NCBI RefSeq assembly: GCF_001428385.1 | Contig: NZ_LMSK01000002.1 | Span: 124,001-188,000, forward strand | Direction: 5' to 3' | DNA length: 64,000 nucleotides | DNA from: Rhodanobacter sp. Soil772 | Lineage (GTDB): Bacteria; Pseudomonadota; Gammaproteobacteria; Xanthomonadales; Rhodanobacteraceae | Shown here: positions 27,752 through 37,413 of the stretch, one piece after another | Numbering within the stretch: position 1 is the first letter of the stretch | How the letters are laid out: every line of letters starts with the position of its first letter | Made by a program: the position numbers and the translations under genes | The notes under the pieces: generated by a model | What the model saw: only the letters and a program-made list of their open reading frames with translations | Database searches by the model: none | Told to the model about the DNA's origin: nothing

Positions 27752-28078
27752 TCAATGGCACCTGGCATCCACCGGGGTCATCGCGCAGTCGAGCGGCGGC
27801 CGCCCGCCCAGCCAGGCGCGCTCGGTGCCCAACACCGCGGCGCGATCCATCGGACGCGGCGGCGGCTTGTTCAGCACGCCGCCCTCGCGGCCATCGCTGA
27901 ACCTGAACGGGCTTTTCTTCGATTCCGCCAGCACTGTCGGCGAACCAAGTCGGTACTCGACCGGGCTGGCGGCAGCGGGCCGCAGCGCCCAGTCTTCGCG
28001 GGAACCTGATGGCACCTGCGCCAAAGCCGCACCGGCCGTCAGCCAGGCGGAAACAAGCATGATCCGGCGATATCGCAT
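27752..28078 (-). CDS. Small exported protein between kinase and regulator genes
   Basis: 108 residues, no family recognised. A signal peptide (MRYRRIMLVSAWLTAGAALA, cleavage after ALA) precedes a mature region with PVEYRLGSPTVLAESKKSPFR, RPMDRAAVLGTERAWLGGRPP and two Cys near the end (DCAMTPVDARCH) that could form a disulfide. An AGGGGAGGCGTT ribosome binding site fixes the start. It sits between the response regulator and histidine kinase on the same strand. It may modulate or report to the kinase, but this is inference from position only. Confidence 0.65.
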   Translation of the reverse strand: MRYRRIMLVSAWLTAGAALAQVPSGSREDWALRPAAASPVEYRLGSPTVLAESKKSPFRFSDGREGGVLNKPPPRPMDRAAVLGTERAWLGGRPPLDCAMTPVDARCH

Positions 28079-28157
28079 AACGCCTCCCCTGCTGGATGCA
28101 TGCAGTCATCTTTCTACGCCTTCGGGGTCAAGGACAAGCATCGCCGTCACATATCGA

Positions 28158-29501
<1,344 letters not shown>

Positions 29502-29551
29502 TTTTCTTCTGCACATGCGGACATGGATGCCGCTCCGACCTGAAAGGTTGC

Positions 29552-29567
29552 CATGACTATGGTCATG
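29552..29567. promoter_or_regulatory. Inverted repeat before the response regulator gene
   Basis: CATGAC-TATG-GTCATG, perfect 6-bp arms, 51 bp upstream of the regulator start within the 88-bp gap after the last permease gene. Role unknown; it could be an operator or part of a processing hairpin. Confidence 0.35.
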
Positions 29568-29589
29568 CGTATACCTGCAAGTCCATTTT

Positions 29590-30813
29590 TCATACCAACC
29601 TCGTCGCCACCACCGGCGGTACCGCCGCCGCGCGCAATGCGGGGCCGAGTACGGCGAGCTGGCCCAGCGACCACAACACCAGCGCGGCGACTGGCAGATA
29701 GGCCAACGGCAGGCGCGGCAATTCGTACTGCTTCATCAACAACAAATTCAGTGCGACGGCCAGCAGCAAGCCAAGCGCGATGCCGCCGCTGACGATCAGG
29801 AAATTCTCGGCCTGGAAGTAGCGCAGGATGTCGCGCCGGGTGGCGCCGATGGCACGGCGGATGCCGATCTGGTGCGTGCGCTGCTGCACCCAGAAACTGG
29901 ATAGCCCGACCACGCCCAGCGCAGTCAGCGCCAGCAGGCAGCCGATCACCACCAGTAGCAGCCAGATCAGTGCACGGTCGTCGTGAAAGTAATCCGACAC
30001 GGTTCGCGCGTAGCTGTTGCTGCCGGTGATGATGCGATCGTTGTCCACGCGATCGAGCACCGTTGGAATGTCACGCAGGATCGCGTCGCGGACGGACGGC
30101 TCCGTGCGCAACACATACATGCCACCTGGGATTGAGCGTACCGGCAACAACAGGTTGTCTTCGCTGTTGGCGCGGCCGGCCAGCGTCGGGTTGAGCAGGT
30201 GTGTCGTCACGCCAACGACGCGGGTAACGTACTTGCCCTTCTCGCCCATGAAGATCGGCTGGCCCAATGCACTCTGACCCGGCCACAGGCGGTCGGCCAG
30301 GGTACGCGTGACGATCACCGCCGAAGGCGGCGCCTGATTCGCGGAAGGGCTGTAATCGGCATATTCCTGCGGCAGGAAGTCGCGCCCCTGTTCCAGCCTG
30401 ATGCCCAACCCGCCGACGATGCCCGGCGTACCGAGGTACATCGCGATGTTGTTGAACGTGGCCTTGGGCAAGCCGGGCTGGACCGAGATGCCGCTGCGCC
30501 ACATGGAGGCATTCAGCAGCGGCAACGAATTGACCTTGAGCGCCGCCGTGACGCCCGGCATGCCGCGCAACGCAGCCAGATCGGCCTGCTCCAGGCTCAT
30601 CGCACTGCCCGGGGTGCCGCCCTCGCGCAGGCTGTTGCTGCTGACCCAGACCAGACCGTTGTCGGCAACCCCCGTGCTCAGCTGCATATTCGAAAGACGG
30701 TCGCCGATCAGGAACAACGCGTTGCTGACGATGGCGCAGGTCAGCGCGATCTCCAGCACCACCAGGGCCACGGTGGTCTTGTGATGCTTCAGTGCGGAAA
30801 GGATGGGATGCAT
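29590..30813 (-). CDS. MacB/FtsX-type permease, type B, pair 5
   Basis: 407 residues: N-terminal TM helix (VALVVLEIALTCAIVSNALFLIG), a periplasmic MacB-like domain (about 45-270), then three C-terminal TMs with the FtsX core GVVGLSSFWVQQRTHQIGIRRAIGATRRDILRYFQ split across the coupling region and ending VLGPALRAAAVPPVVATR. No ATP-binding domain. The ATG at 30813 is preceded by GTGAAGGCGACG. It follows its type A partner by 11 bp. Last of five B-type permeases; closest in sequence to those at 32186 and 34800. Confidence 0.9.
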   Translation of the reverse strand: MHPILSALKHHKTTVALVVLEIALTCAIVSNALFLIGDRLSNMQLSTGVADNGLVWVSSNSLREGGTPGSAMSLEQADLAALRGMPGVTAALKVNSLPLLNASMWRSGISVQPGLPKATFNNIAMYLGTPGIVGGLGIRLEQGRDFLPQEYADYSPSANQAPPSAVIVTRTLADRLWPGQSALGQPIFMGEKGKYVTRVVGVTTHLLNPTLAGRANSEDNLLLPVRSIPGGMYVLRTEPSVRDAILRDIPTVLDRVDNDRIITGSNSYARTVSDYFHDDRALIWLLLVVIGCLLALTALGVVGLSSFWVQQRTHQIGIRRAIGATRRDILRYFQAENFLIVSGGIALGLLLAVALNLLLMKQYELPRLPLAYLPVAALVLWSLGQLAVLGPALRAAAVPPVVATRLV

Positions 30814-30824
30814 GATCGTCGCCT

Positions 30825-32129
30825 TCACTGGATCTTCAACGCGCGCGCCGGCGGCAGCCGGCAGGCGCGCCACGCCGGGAACATGGCGGCAAGTACGGTG
30901 GTGCACAGCGCCAGTGCGAAAGTCGCGTACAACATCGGGGCGTCCAGATGCGCCAGGCCCGCGTACTGCGCCGGCTGCTGTCGAACCACCCACAAGCCGA
31001 ACAGCGCAAGCAGCACGCCGACCACGCCACCGCACAAGCCCACCAGCGTTGCCTCGGCCAGCAACTGCGCAAAGATCGAACGCATCGATGCGCCCATCGC
31101 GCGGCGCACGCCCATCTCACCGCCGCGCCGCAGGAATTTCACCAGCAGCAGCGCCACCGTGTTGACCAGACACACCAGCAGAAACCCCAGCGCCAGCAGC
31201 GTCTGCAGCTGCACGCTCCCCGGCACCACCTTGTTGTAGTCCAGCCAGCCCATGAGGTTATGCAGGCGCGTATTGGGCGGCCGCACGAAACGCCCCAGCA
31301 TCTTTTGCTGCTGCGAGTAACTCACCAGAAATTCGCGATAGGCCTGCTGCTGCGCCGGCGTGTCCAGTTGGACCCAGAACTGCAACCAGGAACACGGGGC
31401 CGTCTTGCGGTCCAGGTGGTCGAACGACATATATCCCCAGCATTCCAGGCTGCCGCCGATCCCTTGATGCAGTGCCAATGCGGTGGATAGCGGCATGAAC
31501 ACCTGCTCGCCGTCCTGGTAACCACCCGAGGTCAGGTCGTAGAAATGCGGTATCGGACTCCATGGTTTGATCACCCCGACAATACGGAAGTCGTTTTGAC
31601 CCAGACGCAGTATTTTCCCGACGGCCTGCCGTTCGCCGTACAACTTGTCGGCCAGCGTTTTGGCGATCACGATCACCCGCGCCTGTTTGTCGTCGTCCTC
31701 CGCCGACCATCCACCACCTTGTGCGAACGGGACATCGAACATGGCAAAGAAATCTGCCGTGGTGAAACGCGCATCGGAGTAGAAGGCTCGCTTGCCTCCC
31801 TGCACCGGCCGCACCGTCACCTGACCGCCCGACATCGCAGCCTGGTGCACGCCTTTGCGTGCGTGCAGCAGATTCATTGCGTCGATCCAGGCCATCTGCC
31901 CCGGAGGGTCTTCACCTTGGCCATAGTCCTCCATACCCCGCGGATCGAGTTGCGGATAGAACAACTGCGCGCTGCGTCCCGGCAGCGGATCGCCCGACAT
32001 CACATGCAGCACGGTGATCATCGTCATGCTCGCACCGATGCCCAGCCCGATCGCCAGCACCATCAGCGCGGTGAGCACCGGGTTGCACCTGAGGCTGCGC
32101 CATGCAAGATCAAAGTAATAGCCGAACAT
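30825..32129 (-). CDS. MacB/FtsX-type permease, type A, pair 5
   Basis: 434 residues from MFGYYFDLAWRSLRCNPVL. TM1 (about 20-42, ALMVLAIGLGIGASMTMITV), a large periplasmic domain with the motif ADFFAMFDVPFAQGGGW and a Cys pair (LECWGYMS; TAPCSWLQFW) conserved in all five A proteins, then three TMs with VRRAMGASMRSIFAQLL (FtsX-type) and the end FPAWRACRLPPARALKIQ. No ATPase domain. Preceded by a 56-bp gap after the B gene of pair 4, the only inter-pair gap without a clear palindrome. Confidence 0.9.
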   Translation of the reverse strand: MFGYYFDLAWRSLRCNPVLTALMVLAIGLGIGASMTMITVLHVMSGDPLPGRSAQLFYPQLDPRGMEDYGQGEDPPGQMAWIDAMNLLHARKGVHQAAMSGGQVTVRPVQGGKRAFYSDARFTTADFFAMFDVPFAQGGGWSAEDDDKQARVIVIAKTLADKLYGERQAVGKILRLGQNDFRIVGVIKPWSPIPHFYDLTSGGYQDGEQVFMPLSTALALHQGIGGSLECWGYMSFDHLDRKTAPCSWLQFWVQLDTPAQQQAYREFLVSYSQQQKMLGRFVRPPNTRLHNLMGWLDYNKVVPGSVQLQTLLALGFLLVCLVNTVALLLVKFLRRGGEMGVRRAMGASMRSIFAQLLAEATLVGLCGGVVGVLLALFGLWVVRQQPAQYAGLAHLDAPMLYATFALALCTTVLAAMFPAWRACRLPPARALKIQ

Positions 32130-32185
32130 TCCGTGTATCCCCTTCAACCATGGAAATCATCCGTTCCTGCCGATATCTCCGCTCA

Positions 32186-33400
32186 TCACACCGATCTTGT
32201 CGCCACCACCGGCGGTACTGCTGCGGCGCGCAGCGCAGGGCCGAGTACGGCGAGCTGGCCCAATGCCCACAGCAGCAGCGCGCCGATCGGCAAGTAGTAC
32301 AACGGCAATCGCGGCAATTCGTAGTGCGTCATCAACGCGAGATTCAGCGCAAACGCCAGCAGCATGCCGAGCACGATGCCGAACGTGACGATCAGGAAAT
32401 TCTCGGTCTGGAAGTAGCGCAGGATGTCGCCGCGGGTAGCGCCGAGCGCGCGGCGGATACCGATCTGGCGGCGTCGCTGCTGCACCCAGAAACTGGCGAG
32501 GCCGACGATGCCGAGTGCGGTGACCAGCAGCAGGGCGGTGATTACGCCGACAAGGATGCCGGCCATGACACGATCCTGTCGAAAATAATTTTCGCGCAGG
32601 GTGCCGATGGTCTGACTTGCCTTGCTGTCGAGCACCGCGTCGGGCGCAATGGTGGCCATCGCGCCCCGCGCGTCGCGCAGCACCCGCGGCAATTGCGCGG
32701 GATCGGCGCGTAGCAGGTATACGGCTGCAAGCTGGGCGCCCGGCTGCGCCGGCACGTACACCGACCATTCGATCGTGCTCGGGCCGCCCTCGCCACCGTA
32801 GGGACGCGCCAGGTGCGCCAGCACGCCGGCCACCCGAAAGTGGAATTTGCCAGTCCAGAATTCCTTGCCGAGCGGATCGGCGCCCGGCCACAGATGCTCG
32901 GCTAGCGCACGGGTCACCCACACCGCGGAGTCATCTGGCACGAAAAAATCGACGGGTTGGTAATCGCCAGGCTGCGGCACGCGGCCAGCGACCACCTGCA
33001 CGCCAAGCGCCTTGAAGCTGCCCGGGCCGCCGACAAAGAAATCCACCACGCCGCCGAAGTGCTTGCCGTCGGGATCGGTGGTGATACCGGCCGTACCGGC
33101 GTGGTCGCCGAAAGGCACCTGATTGATCGCGCTGATCGACTGCACGCCAGGAAGCTTGGCGAGGCCGTCGAGTACGCGCGCGTTGAGGTCGACGCCCCTC
33201 GTTGGGTCATAGCCGGTCAGTTTCAGGGCAGCCAGTGCGTTCTCGTCGACGCCGCTGACGACCTGGGTCTGCTGCACGCGGTTGACGATCAGGAAACAGG
33301 CATTGCACAGCACCGCGCAAGCCAGTGCGATCTCCAACGTGATCAATATGGTGGCGAGGCGATGCTTGCGCAGTGCGGCGAGGATGGGCTGGATCTGCAT
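32186..33400 (-). CDS. MacB/FtsX-type permease, type B, pair 4
   Basis: 404 residues, MQIQPILAALRKHRLATILI start shared with the other B proteins. TM1 around 18-38 (ALACAVLCNACFLI), periplasmic domain with IAPDAVLDSKASQTIGTLRE before TM2, then GLASFWVQQRRRQIGIRRALG, GDILRYFQTENFLI and the terminal PALRAAAVPPVVATRSV. Ten bases separate it from its A partner upstream. Its periplasmic domain (VDFFVGGPGSFKALGVQVVAG) diverges strongly from those of the other B copies, consistent with different substrates or partners. Confidence 0.9.
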   Translation of the reverse strand: MQIQPILAALRKHRLATILITLEIALACAVLCNACFLIVNRVQQTQVVSGVDENALAALKLTGYDPTRGVDLNARVLDGLAKLPGVQSISAINQVPFGDHAGTAGITTDPDGKHFGGVVDFFVGGPGSFKALGVQVVAGRVPQPGDYQPVDFFVPDDSAVWVTRALAEHLWPGADPLGKEFWTGKFHFRVAGVLAHLARPYGGEGGPSTIEWSVYVPAQPGAQLAAVYLLRADPAQLPRVLRDARGAMATIAPDAVLDSKASQTIGTLRENYFRQDRVMAGILVGVITALLLVTALGIVGLASFWVQQRRRQIGIRRALGATRGDILRYFQTENFLIVTFGIVLGMLLAFALNLALMTHYELPRLPLYYLPIGALLLWALGQLAVLGPALRAAAVPPVVATRSV

Positions 33401-33410
33401 GGCGTTCCCC

Positions 33411-34733
33411 TCAGAGTGTCTTCAGCTGCAGGCTGGGCGTCATGCGGCTGGCGCGTAGCGCCGGCAGCACGCCGGCCAGCAAGCTGGCGGCAATGGCCAG
33501 TGCGAACGTGGCAAGGAACATCGTCGTATCCAAATGCACCAGATCGGCATATTCGATCGGCTGGCTGCGTACCAACCACAGGCCGAACAGGGTCAGCAGC
33601 AGACCGCCGGCGCCGCCAAGCAGACCGATCAGGCCGGCTTCGACCAGGCATTGCGCAAACACCGCCGCCCGACTCGCACCGAGTGCACGGCGCACGCCGA
33701 TCTCGCCAGCACGGCGCAGGAACTTCGCCAGCAACAGGCCCACCGTGTTGAACAGGCAGATCAGCAGGAAGGCAAACGCCAGCCACGTCTGCAGGCGCAC
33801 ATCGCTGGGCACCACCTGATTGAAGTCAAGCCACCCCATCAGACTGCGCAACTGCGTGTTGTCGGCATGCACGAAGCGACCCAAGGCTTTTTGCTGGGTA
33901 GCATAGTCGGCCACGAAGCGCCGATAGCTGCCGACCTTTGCCGCGCTGTCCAGCTGCACCCACAACGCCACCCATACGCAGGGCGAGTTCTGCAAGTGCA
34001 CCGGGTCGCCCGGCATGCTCCAACAGGTGAACGGCTGGAAGCCGCCGGCATTGATTTCCAGCGAACTCTGAAACGGCACGAAGACATCCTCCGGCCGGCT
34101 GTAAAAGCCCGCCGTATCACCGTTGGAGAAGCGTCCACCCGCCACGTCGTAGAACTGTGGCGATGGCCACCACGGCGCCAGCACGCCAATGATGCGCACA
34201 TCCGCATCCTTCAGTCGCAGCGTGCGACCCACGCTGTCGGCACCATTGAACAGCTTGTTGTTGAGATCCGACGAGATCACCGCGACCCTTGCACGGTTCT
34301 CGTCGTCCTGCGCCGTCCACCCGCCGCCATAGCGGAACGGCACGTCGAACATCGGAAAGAAATCGCTGGTGGTCGACAGCATCTGCGCCATTAGCGGCGG
34401 CAGATTCACCTGTGGTGCGGTCAACCGCAGCTGGCTACTGGTGACCATCGCCTGACGATCCGCGCGGTGCGCGTTCCACAGGTCCAGCGCCGAACGGTAA
34501 TCCATCACATCGTAGGGCTGATGGCTGGCAGTCGGGCTCGGATCCGGATCAACTTGCGGATAGAACAGCGTGCCGCTGCGGGTCGGTACCGGGTCGCCGG
34601 ACAGCAGGTGCATCACCGTCAAGGTGGTCATGCTGGCGCCGATACCCACTGCGATGGCGATCACCATCAACGCGGTCAGCACCTTGTTACGCCTGAGGCT
34701 GCGCCATGCGAGATCAATGTAATAGCCGAACAT
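33411..34733 (-). CDS. MacB/FtsX-type permease, type A, pair 4
   Basis: 440 residues from MFGYYIDLAWRSLRRNKVL (an in-frame upstream ATG at 34799 reads through a repeat hairpin and is rejected). TM1 AIAVGIGASMTTLTVMHLLSG, periplasmic SDFFPMFDVPFRYGGGW, Cys pair FTCWSMPG and NSPCVWVALW, then FtsX core GEIGVRRALGASRAAVFAQCL and RASRMTPSLQLKTL at the end. Acts presumably as heterodimer with the B protein 10 bp downstream and the shared ATPase. Confidence 0.9.
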   Translation of the reverse strand: MFGYYIDLAWRSLRRNKVLTALMVIAIAVGIGASMTTLTVMHLLSGDPVPTRSGTLFYPQVDPDPSPTASHQPYDVMDYRSALDLWNAHRADRQAMVTSSQLRLTAPQVNLPPLMAQMLSTTSDFFPMFDVPFRYGGGWTAQDDENRARVAVISSDLNNKLFNGADSVGRTLRLKDADVRIIGVLAPWWPSPQFYDVAGGRFSNGDTAGFYSRPEDVFVPFQSSLEINAGGFQPFTCWSMPGDPVHLQNSPCVWVALWVQLDSAAKVGSYRRFVADYATQQKALGRFVHADNTQLRSLMGWLDFNQVVPSDVRLQTWLAFAFLLICLFNTVGLLLAKFLRRAGEIGVRRALGASRAAVFAQCLVEAGLIGLLGGAGGLLLTLFGLWLVRSQPIEYADLVHLDTTMFLATFALAIAASLLAGVLPALRASRMTPSLQLKTL

Positions 34734-34758
34734 TGCATCACTCCGTGAATTGGAAAAC

Positions 34759-34790
34759 GCCCTCTCCCAGGCGCTGCCGTGGGAGAGGGC
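34759..34790. repeat. Inter-pair hairpin (CCCTCTCCC type)
   Basis: GCCCTCTCCCA / TGGGAGAGGGC, perfect 11-bp arms with a 10-base loop, in the 66-bp gap between permease pairs 3 and 4. It lacks a T-tract, so it is more likely an mRNA-processing or stability element than a terminator. Confidence 0.75.
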
Positions 34791-34799
34791 TTCAAGCAA

Positions 34800-36038
34800 T
34801 CACACCGACCTCGTCGCCACGACCGGCGGCACCGCCGCGGCGCGCAGCGCCGGACCGAGTACCGCCACCTGCCCGATCAGCCACAGCACGATGGCGCCGA
34901 CCGGGAAATAGACGGCTGGCAGTCGTGGCAACTCGTAGTGCAGCATCAGGAACAGGTTGATGCCGTAGGCCAGCACCATACCGAGCGCGATGCCGATCGT
35001 GGCGAGCAGGAAGTTCTCGGTCTGGAAGTAGTTGAGGATGTTGCGGCGGGTCGCGCCCAGCGCGCGTCGCACGCCTATGGTGCGGCGGCGTTGCGCGACC
35101 CAGAAGCTGGCCAGGCCGACGATGCCCAGCGCGGTGACAATCAACAGCGCGGCGATCACGCCGACCAGCATGCCGGCCATCGCGCGGTCGTCCTGGAAGA
35201 ACTTCCGGCGCACTTCGTCGAAGCTGCGCTGGGTGGTCACCACACGCTGCGGGTCGGCCTTCTTCAGTGCAGCCAGCGCAGCGGCCATTACGCTCGCGCG
35301 ATCTTCCGGTCGGGTGCGGATCAGATAACTCTGGTCCTTGTTCGCCCCCATGCGCAGCGGCACGACCATGGTGTACTGCGCCTTGGCCGCGTCGTAGGCA
35401 TTCGCCCGCGCCAGGCTGTCCAGCACGCCGACCACGCGCAGGCCCACTTCGGGCGCAAGGTAGATGATGCGCCCCAGCGGGTTCTGTCCCGGCCACAGCC
35501 GTTCGGCCAGGGTCCGGGTGATCAGCGTCACGTGCGGCAGGCCCTTGCTATCGCCGGTACCGAGCGCCTTCATCGCCGTATCCACGTCGACAAAATCATC
35601 CGGCTGCAGGTCGCGCCCGGACACCAGCCGCGTGCCCAGCGTCTGCGCCAGGTTTTCGCCGAAGTAGGTGCCGGCGTTGAGCGTGCGTTCGCGCTGCGTC
35701 GGGTCGAGCATGATGTTGCCGTTCGACGACGAGCTGCCAAACGGCACCTGGTTGGAGGAAGCCACCGAGAGCACGCCAGGCACCTGCCTGAGCACCGCGA
35801 GATCCTCCGCGAGGCGGGTGTACGGATTGGACGGCGGCATCACGTCGGCCACCTGGATCTGCAGCAGCTCGTGCTCGGCCACGCCGCTGGGCATGTCCAT
35901 GCGCTGCAAGCGCTGGCCGATCAGGAATACGGCGTTGCAGACGATCGCGCAGGTCAGCGCGATTTCCAGGATCAGCAGCCAGGACGTGAGCTTGTGCCTG
36001 CGCAGCGTGGAAAGGATCGGAAGAATGTCCATGCTCAC
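34800..36038 (-). CDS. MacB/FtsX-type permease, type B, pair 3
   Basis: 412 residues from MSMDILPILSTLRRHKLTSW. TM1 LLILEIALTCAIVCNAVFLIG, periplasmic domain (GTYFGENLAQTLGTRLVSGRD, LITRTLAERLWPGQNPLGRI), TM2-4 with GLASFWVAQRRRTIGVRRALG and NILNYFQTENFLLATIG, ending PALRAAAVPPVVATRSV. Only 1 bp separates its start from the stop of the A gene upstream, the tightest junction in the block. Confidence 0.9.
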   Translation of the reverse strand: MSMDILPILSTLRRHKLTSWLLILEIALTCAIVCNAVFLIGQRLQRMDMPSGVAEHELLQIQVADVMPPSNPYTRLAEDLAVLRQVPGVLSVASSNQVPFGSSSSNGNIMLDPTQRERTLNAGTYFGENLAQTLGTRLVSGRDLQPDDFVDVDTAMKALGTGDSKGLPHVTLITRTLAERLWPGQNPLGRIIYLAPEVGLRVVGVLDSLARANAYDAAKAQYTMVVPLRMGANKDQSYLIRTRPEDRASVMAAALAALKKADPQRVVTTQRSFDEVRRKFFQDDRAMAGMLVGVIAALLIVTALGIVGLASFWVAQRRRTIGVRRALGATRRNILNYFQTENFLLATIGIALGMVLAYGINLFLMLHYELPRLPAVYFPVGAIVLWLIGQVAVLGPALRAAAVPPVVATRSV

Positions 36039-36039
36039 C

Positions 36040-37347
36040 TCAGTTGCTCTTCAGTTGCAGGGCAGGCGTGACCTGGCAGGCGCGCCAAGCTGGCAGCAGG
36101 CCGGCCAGCAAGGTGGCGCACAGCGCCAGTACGAACGTGGTGAACAGCATGCTCAGGTCCAGATGTGCCAGCGCGGCGTAAGCGGAAGGCCGCTGGCGCA
36201 CCAACCACAGTCCGAACATCGCCAGCAGCAGGCCACCGATGCCGCCAACCAGACCGATCACCCCGGATTCGATCAACAGCTGCGCGAACAGTGCGCGCCG
36301 CGACGCACCCAGCGCACGGCGTACGCCGAGCTCAGCGGCGCGGCGCATGAACTTGGCCAGCATCAGCCCCACTGTGTTGACCAGACACACCAGCAGGAAA
36401 CCGAACGCCAGAGCGGTCTGCAGGCGCACGTCATCGGGCACCACCATCTGGTAGTCGAGCCACTGCATCACGTTGCGCAGGCGTACGTTCGGCGCGCGCT
36501 GGAAGCGGCCCAACGCCTTCTGGTCCTGCGAGTAGTGCACCAGGAACTCCTTGTACGCGGCTGCTTTCGCAGGGCTGTCCAGTTGCACCCAGAACTGCAG
36601 CCACACGCAGTCGTTCGAAGGCAAGATGTTGCCGACGCCGCCACCGCCATTGCCCCAGCAGTCGCTGGAGCCGTTGCGATCCAGCCGCAGCTCCAGCATG
36701 GTCTGCAGCGGCAGGAACACTTGCTCGCCATAGGCGTAGGAGCCCGTGTTCAGATCATAGAAGTGCGGGTTCGGCTGCCAGCTGTCCAGCACGCCCACGA
36801 CGCGGAAGGAGGTCCCTGCCATGCGCAGCGTGCGGCCCACGCTGTTGGCTCCGCCGAACAACTTGTCGTTGAGCGACCTCGCGATCACCACCTCGCGCGC
36901 CTTGGCCTCGCCGTCCGCCGCGGTCCAGCCGTGGCCGTACAGAAATGGTGCGTCGAACATCGCGAAGAAGTCCGCCGTGGTGTAACGCGCCTCCACATAA
37001 AAGGGGTCGAGCGAGGACTGTTCGGGTTGGACCGGCACCGAGCCACCGCTCATCAGCGCCTGGTGGTCGGCGCGTCCGGCGCGCAGCAGATTCAGGCCGT
37101 CGATCAAGGTGACCTGCTCCGGCGGCTCCTTGCTCGGGTCCATGCCCCTGATGTCCTGCGGATCGATTTGCGGGTAGTACAGCTGCCCACTCTTGCCAGG
37201 CAGCGGGTCGCCGGACAGCACGTGCAGCACCGTGAGCGTGGTCATGCTGGCGCCGATGCCCAGCGCGATCGCCAGCACCATCAACACGGTGAGCGCCTTG
37301 TTGCGTTTCAGGCTGCGTAGGGCAAGGTCGAGGTAGTAGCCGAACAT
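36040..37347 (-). CDS. MacB/FtsX-type permease, type A, pair 3
   Basis: 435 residues from MFGYYLDLALRSLKRNKAL. TM1 MVLAIALGIGASMTTLTVLH, periplasmic ADFFAMFDAPFLYGHGW, Cys pair SSDCWGNG and SNDCVWLQFW, C-terminal FtsX region AELGVRRALGASRRALFAQLL and end PAWRACQVTPALQLKSN. Start at 37347 chosen over an upstream ATG inside the inter-pair hairpin region because all A proteins begin MF-x-YY. Preceded by the 37374-37404 hairpin. Confidence 0.9.
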   Translation of the reverse strand: MFGYYLDLALRSLKRNKALTVLMVLAIALGIGASMTTLTVLHVLSGDPLPGKSGQLYYPQIDPQDIRGMDPSKEPPEQVTLIDGLNLLRAGRADHQALMSGGSVPVQPEQSSLDPFYVEARYTTADFFAMFDAPFLYGHGWTAADGEAKAREVVIARSLNDKLFGGANSVGRTLRMAGTSFRVVGVLDSWQPNPHFYDLNTGSYAYGEQVFLPLQTMLELRLDRNGSSDCWGNGGGGVGNILPSNDCVWLQFWVQLDSPAKAAAYKEFLVHYSQDQKALGRFQRAPNVRLRNVMQWLDYQMVVPDDVRLQTALAFGFLLVCLVNTVGLMLAKFMRRAAELGVRRALGASRRALFAQLLIESGVIGLVGGIGGLLLAMFGLWLVRQRPSAYAALAHLDLSMLFTTFVLALCATLLAGLLPAWRACQVTPALQLKSN

Positions 37348-37373
37348 TGCACGACTCCATGAGGTTTCAAGCT

Positions 37374-37404
37374 CCCTCTCCCTCAACGAATGTTGGGGAG
37401 AGGG
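37374..37404. repeat. Inter-pair hairpin (CCCTCTCCC type)
   Basis: CCCTCTCCC / GGGAGAGGG with an inner TCAAC/GTTG extension, in the 66-bp gap between permease pairs 2 and 3. Confidence 0.72.
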
Positions 37405-37413
37405 CTTCCTGCA

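Noticed and set aside
34759..34790. Inter-pair hairpin as a rho-independent terminator
   Set aside because: Perfect stem but no following T-tract on the transcribed strand, and the downstream genes clearly belong to the same functional block.
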